The translations under genes were made by a program, and so were the position numbers. This document shows, piece by piece, positions 61,429 to 64,000 of a stretch of DNA of 64,000 nt; the stretch's first letter is position 1, and every line of letters starts with the position of its first letter. Below the pieces are notes generated by a model that did no database searches, was not told the origin of the DNA, and saw only the letters and a program-made list of their open reading frames with translations. Origin of the DNA: Frigoriflavimonas asaccharolytica. Its GTDB lineage: Bacteria > Bacteroidota > Bacteroidia > Flavobacteriales > Weeksellaceae. Location: contig NZ_JABSNO010000006.1 in NCBI RefSeq assembly GCF_013294015.1, forward strand, positions 1-64,000, in the 5' to 3' direction.

Positions 61429-62535
61429 ATGATTAATAAAGAAAAAGTACAAGCTTTTCTAAAAGAAATAGAAGTAGACGATTTGGTAACAAATCTACAA
61501 TTGATGGGTGGAAATGTATTGATAGATATGGTTGCACATTCTCCAGCGATGCATGAAAAAAAGAAATTAGAAGTTGCAATGAAGCAAGCCTTTTCTACAG
61601 AATTTGGAGATGAGGTTGTTTTAAAATTAAAAATTACTTCGCCAGAACCTACGCAGATTCAACAAAGCCAAATAAAAGGAAAACAAATTCCTGGAATTAC
61701 CAATATTATTGCCATTGCCTCTGGAAAAGGTGGTGTAGGAAAATCTACTGTTGCCGCAAATCTTGCAGTTACATTGGCCAAAATGGATTTTAAAGTTGGA
61801 CTTTTAGATGCAGATATTTATGGACCATCTGTACCAACAATGATGGATACAGACGGACAAAAACCACTTTCTGTAGAAATTGACGGCAAAACAATGATGC
61901 AACCTCTAGAAAATTACGGCGTGAAAATGCTATCAATCGGATATTTTTCTGGTGCAAATCAAGCAGTAGTTTGGCGTGGACCAATGGCCAGCAAAGCTTT
62001 AAATCAATTGATTAGAGATGCGAATTGGGGAGAATTAGATTTTTTATTAATAGATCTTCCCCCAGGAACGGGCGATATTCATTTATCAATCATTCAAGAA
62101 GTTCCTGTAACAGGAGCTGTGATTGTAAGTACACCACAACATGTTGCTTTGGCAGATGTGAAACGTGGAATTGCAATGTTCCAAATGGAAAGCATCAATA
62201 TTCCTGTTTTAGGATTGATAGAAAATATGTCTTACTTTTCTCCTGAAGAATTGCCAGAGAACAAGTATTATATTTTTGGGAAACAAGGTGCACAATATCT
62301 AGCAGTAGATTTGAATATTCCTATTTTGGGAGAAATTCCATTAATACAAAGCATCCGAGAATCTGGAGATGTAGGTAGACCTGCAGCTTTGCAAGATGGT
62401 AGCAAAATTCAAAAAATCTATGTAGATGTTGCACAAAAAATGATTGAAAGTTTGGTAGAAAGGAATAAAAATATGCCACCAACAGAAGCGGTGAAAATAA
62501 CCACAATGGCTGGTTGTGCGCCAAAAAATAAATAG
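61429..62535 (+). CDS. Mrp/NBP35-family P-loop Fe-S carrier
   Basis: The 368-residue protein has an N-terminal MIP18/DUF59-like domain (1-75), then deviant Walker A GKGGVGKST (99-107), LLDADIYGPSVPTM and LLIDLPPGTGD. It acts in Fe-S cluster assembly or transfer. The CPxC cluster motif of many Mrp proteins is absent here; only one cysteine lies near the end (MAGCAPKN), a form common in Bacteroidota. The start at 61429 follows a -7 box. The NifU-like gene lies 11 bases downstream. Confidence 0.9.
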   Translation: MINKEKVQAFLKEIEVDDLVTNLQLMGGNVLIDMVAHSPAMHEKKKLEVAMKQAFSTEFGDEVVLKLKITSPEPTQIQQSQIKGKQIPGITNIIAIASGKGGVGKSTVAANLAVTLAKMDFKVGLLDADIYGPSVPTMMDTDGQKPLSVEIDGKTMMQPLENYGVKMLSIGYFSGANQAVVWRGPMASKALNQLIRDANWGELDFLLIDLPPGTGDIHLSIIQEVPVTGAVIVSTPQHVALADVKRGIAMFQMESINIPVLGLIENMSYFSPEELPENKYYIFGKQGAQYLAVDLNIPILGEIPLIQSIRESGDVGRPAALQDGSKIQKIYVDVAQKMIESLVERNKNMPPTEAVKITTMAGCAPKNK

Positions 62536-62546
62536 TAAAAAAATTG

Positions 62547-62795
62547 ATGAACGCAGAAATTACACACGAAGAAACTGTAACCAAAGTTTTAGCAGCTTTG
62601 GAAAAAATACGTCCATTTTTGGTAAATGATGGCGGAGATATAGAATTAGTAAGTGTATTAGATAATAAAGTTTTAGTAAAACTACATGGCAACTGCAACG
62701 GTTGCCCAATGAGTTTCTCTACCATAAAATTAGGAGTTGAAAGTACCATAAAACAATATGTACCACAAATAATAGAAGTTATTAGTATAAATTAA
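62547..62795 (+). CDS. NifU-like Fe-S scaffold domain protein
   Basis: The 82-residue protein is a single NifU C-terminal domain with the cluster motif CNGCP and a DGGDIELVSV strand. It provides a scaffold for [4Fe-4S] clusters. The ATG at 62547 follows a TTG at 62544 that could also be read as a start; the ATG is taken. It works with the Mrp protein upstream. Confidence 0.9.
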   Translation: MNAEITHEETVTKVLAALEKIRPFLVNDGGDIELVSVLDNKVLVKLHGNCNGCPMSFSTIKLGVESTIKQYVPQIIEVISIN

Positions 62796-62852
62796 ACACT
62801 TAGATATTTATTACTTAATAATTTCTAGTGCTGATTAACATAAATATTATGA

Positions 62853-62887
62853 AGCCGTCTCATAACTTAATGAGACGGTTTTTTTAT
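62853..62887 (+). terminator. Terminator of the mrp/nifU-like operon
   Basis: AGCCGTCTCAT and ATGAGACGGTT form an 11-bp stem followed by T7. Confidence 0.9.
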
Positions 62888-62996
62888 ATAGTTTTCTCAC
62901 GGATTGCGATTTGATATTTGTACTTAGATATGAGAATATTATTGGGTTTAATTGATTATTAAGACGCTTTCTTTATTAATTCTATTTTTTTTGTGG

Positions 62997-63004
62997 TAAA
63001 TTTG
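62997..63004 (+). promoter_or_regulatory. Promoter -7 box of the reprolysin-like gene
   Basis: TAAATTTG, 12 bases before the ATG at 63017. The -33 region has no clear TTG. Confidence 0.5.
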
Positions 63005-63016
63005 AAAAAAAATACC

Positions 63017-64000
63017 ATGAAAATATTATTACTTTTTCTCAGCTTTACGTGTAGTTTATTTTTTTCCCAAAGTATTTCTGAAAATGAAATTCCAGGAAAA
63101 GTATTTCCTATTTCTATATCATCTTTGCAAAATAAGGTGAATTTGCAAAAAGCTTCTACAAAACCGATTAAAAATATAAGCATTGCTTTGCCCAATATTT
63201 CTGGTAACCTGATAAAGTATAATTTAACAGAAAACAATCTTACCGAAAAAAGATTGAACAATCTTATTACTTTTGATGGAGTATCAGAAGATGGTTTTTC
63301 TACATTAAAACTATCACTTTTTAACGATCGTTTTGAAGCTATAATTAAAAATAAAGAGGGTTTTTTCTACATAGAACCTTACGAAACAAGTGCCGGAAAT
63401 TACAGAGTTTATCCTGCATTTGCAGATTTTGGAAAGAATTTTACTTGTGATATTTCTCAAGATGAAGATATTCTGAGAGAATTAAATACCATCAAATCTA
63501 GTTTGATAGCAAAAGCCTCTGCACCTAATTTTCCTTATGGAAATCAAATGAGGAAATTTAGAATGGCAATTGCAACAACTGGAGAATTTACCCAAGCATT
63601 TGCTGGTAATCAAGATAATGCGTTGGCAGAAGCTGTGACCATGATGAATCTCATCAACCTCATTTATGAATCTGAAGTTTCTATTTCTTTTACTATAATT
63701 GCAAAAACTACCGATAAAACTTTAATTTTTACAAATCCTAGTACAGATCCATTTACGGTAGATCCTAGTTTTGCTAGTGCGGCAAATTCGCAAACTGGGT
63801 TTACAACTTTAAACACAAACGGAACTTTAGCCTATTCTTTGTACGATATCGGGCATACATTTAATGTGATTACTTCTGGTGGAGCACAAGGTCAAGCTGG
63901 AACTCAACCCTGCTCAAATACTGCAAAAGCAAGAGCATGGAGCCAATGGACATTAACTTTGCCAAAATCCATCACCGCAAATCTTATTGTACATGAAATG
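63017..64000 (+). CDS. Secreted reprolysin-type metalloprotease (partial, runs off the window)
   Basis: The frame is open from 63017 to the window end. The protein starts with a signal peptide (MKILLLFLSFTCSLFFSQS), a propeptide-like region, then RKFRMAIATTGEFTQAFAGN, the start of a reprolysin-like (M12) domain. The last visible residues are ANLIVHEM, the beginning of the zinc motif HExxH. In flavobacteria such proteases usually end in a T9SS sorting tail, not visible here. The plus strand shows no stop, so the gene continues. Confidence 0.85.
   Translation, partial: MKILLLFLSFTCSLFFSQSISENEIPGKVFPISISSLQNKVNLQKASTKPIKNISIALPNISGNLIKYNLTENNLTEKRLNNLITFDGVSEDGFSTLKLSLFNDRFEAIIKNKEGFFYIEPYETSAGNYRVYPAFADFGKNFTCDISQDEDILRELNTIKSSLIAKASAPNFPYGNQMRKFRMAIATTGEFTQAFAGNQDNALAEAVTMMNLINLIYESEVSISFTIIAKTTDKTLIFTNPSTDPFTVDPSFASAANSQTGFTTLNTNGTLAYSLYDIGHTFNVITSGGAQGQAGTQPCSNTAKARAWSQWTLTLPKSITANLIVHEM

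Noticed and set aside
62959-63261. 100-codon reverse frame at the start of the protease gene
   Set aside because: The plus strand has a signal peptide and reprolysin motifs; the reverse product has none.

Overview
The window is a low-GC chromosomal segment of a Bacteroidota bacterium, most likely family Weeksellaceae (Chryseobacterium group). The clade call rests on the TANNTTTG promoter -7 box in front of many genes, a type IX secretion C-terminal domain, a GLPGLI-family gene, a mevalonate-pathway gene, the flavobacterial form of arginine decarboxylase, and long exported adhesin-like proteins. There is no rRNA, one tRNA, no CRISPR array and no prophage. The only mobile element is the tail of an insertion sequence at the left edge.

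Layout. 1-400: end of an IS transposase abutting a small antitoxin-like gene. 0.5-5.7 kb: an SDR epimerase, an acyl-CoA ligase, diphosphomevalonate decarboxylase, a small membrane protein and a LOG-family enzyme, all rightward. 5.7-9.1 kb: a membrane-anchored EEP hydrolase, a 2-oxoacid dehydrogenase E2 and a SAM hydroxide adenosyltransferase, leftward. 9.3-14.9 kb: three exported surface proteins, one with eight near-identical tandem modules. 15.1-18.1 kb: PhoH, a broken outer-membrane gene and two beta-barrel proteins. 18.2-25 kb: an amino-acid permease, a long TPR protein with a beta-barrel partner, and tRNA-Arg. 25-30.6 kb: small enzymes, a NatAB-like ABC exporter, a minimal T9SS-tailed protein, HemB and a TM2 protein. 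30.8-33.8 kb: an LptB with an unusual tail, a lipoprotein, cobalamin adenosyltransferase and thiamine pyrophosphokinase. 33.9-39.8 kb: arginine decarboxylase and agmatinase (putrescine synthesis), separated by a leftward HAD gene and a DUF2089 / membrane-protein / hydrolase cassette. 40-48.5 kb: an unknown regulator-like protein, an OmpA-family protein, a four-gene lipoprotein / multi-span membrane protein / histidine kinase / response regulator locus, and a CocE-like hydrolase. 48.6-54.1 kb: AlkB, two BON-domain proteins, a dicarboxylate/amino-acid symporter, and a DUF421-UmuD-UmuC operon whose UmuD homologue has lost both catalytic residues. 54.2-64 kb: a BlaI/BlaR-like pair with a visible operator, a GLPGLI gene broken by one stop codon, a CPBP protease, a GH92 mannosidase, Mrp and NifU-like Fe-S proteins, and the start of a secreted reprolysin-type protease.

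Most of the window is ordinary chromosome. The points most worth a second look are the catalytically dead UmuD, the lipoprotein/membrane-protein/two-component locus, the adhesin repeat array, the LptB extension with an internal start, and the BlaI operator. Promoters and starts were read by eye. Several starts were moved inward because the longest frame begins inside a -7 box or deep inside the upstream gene.
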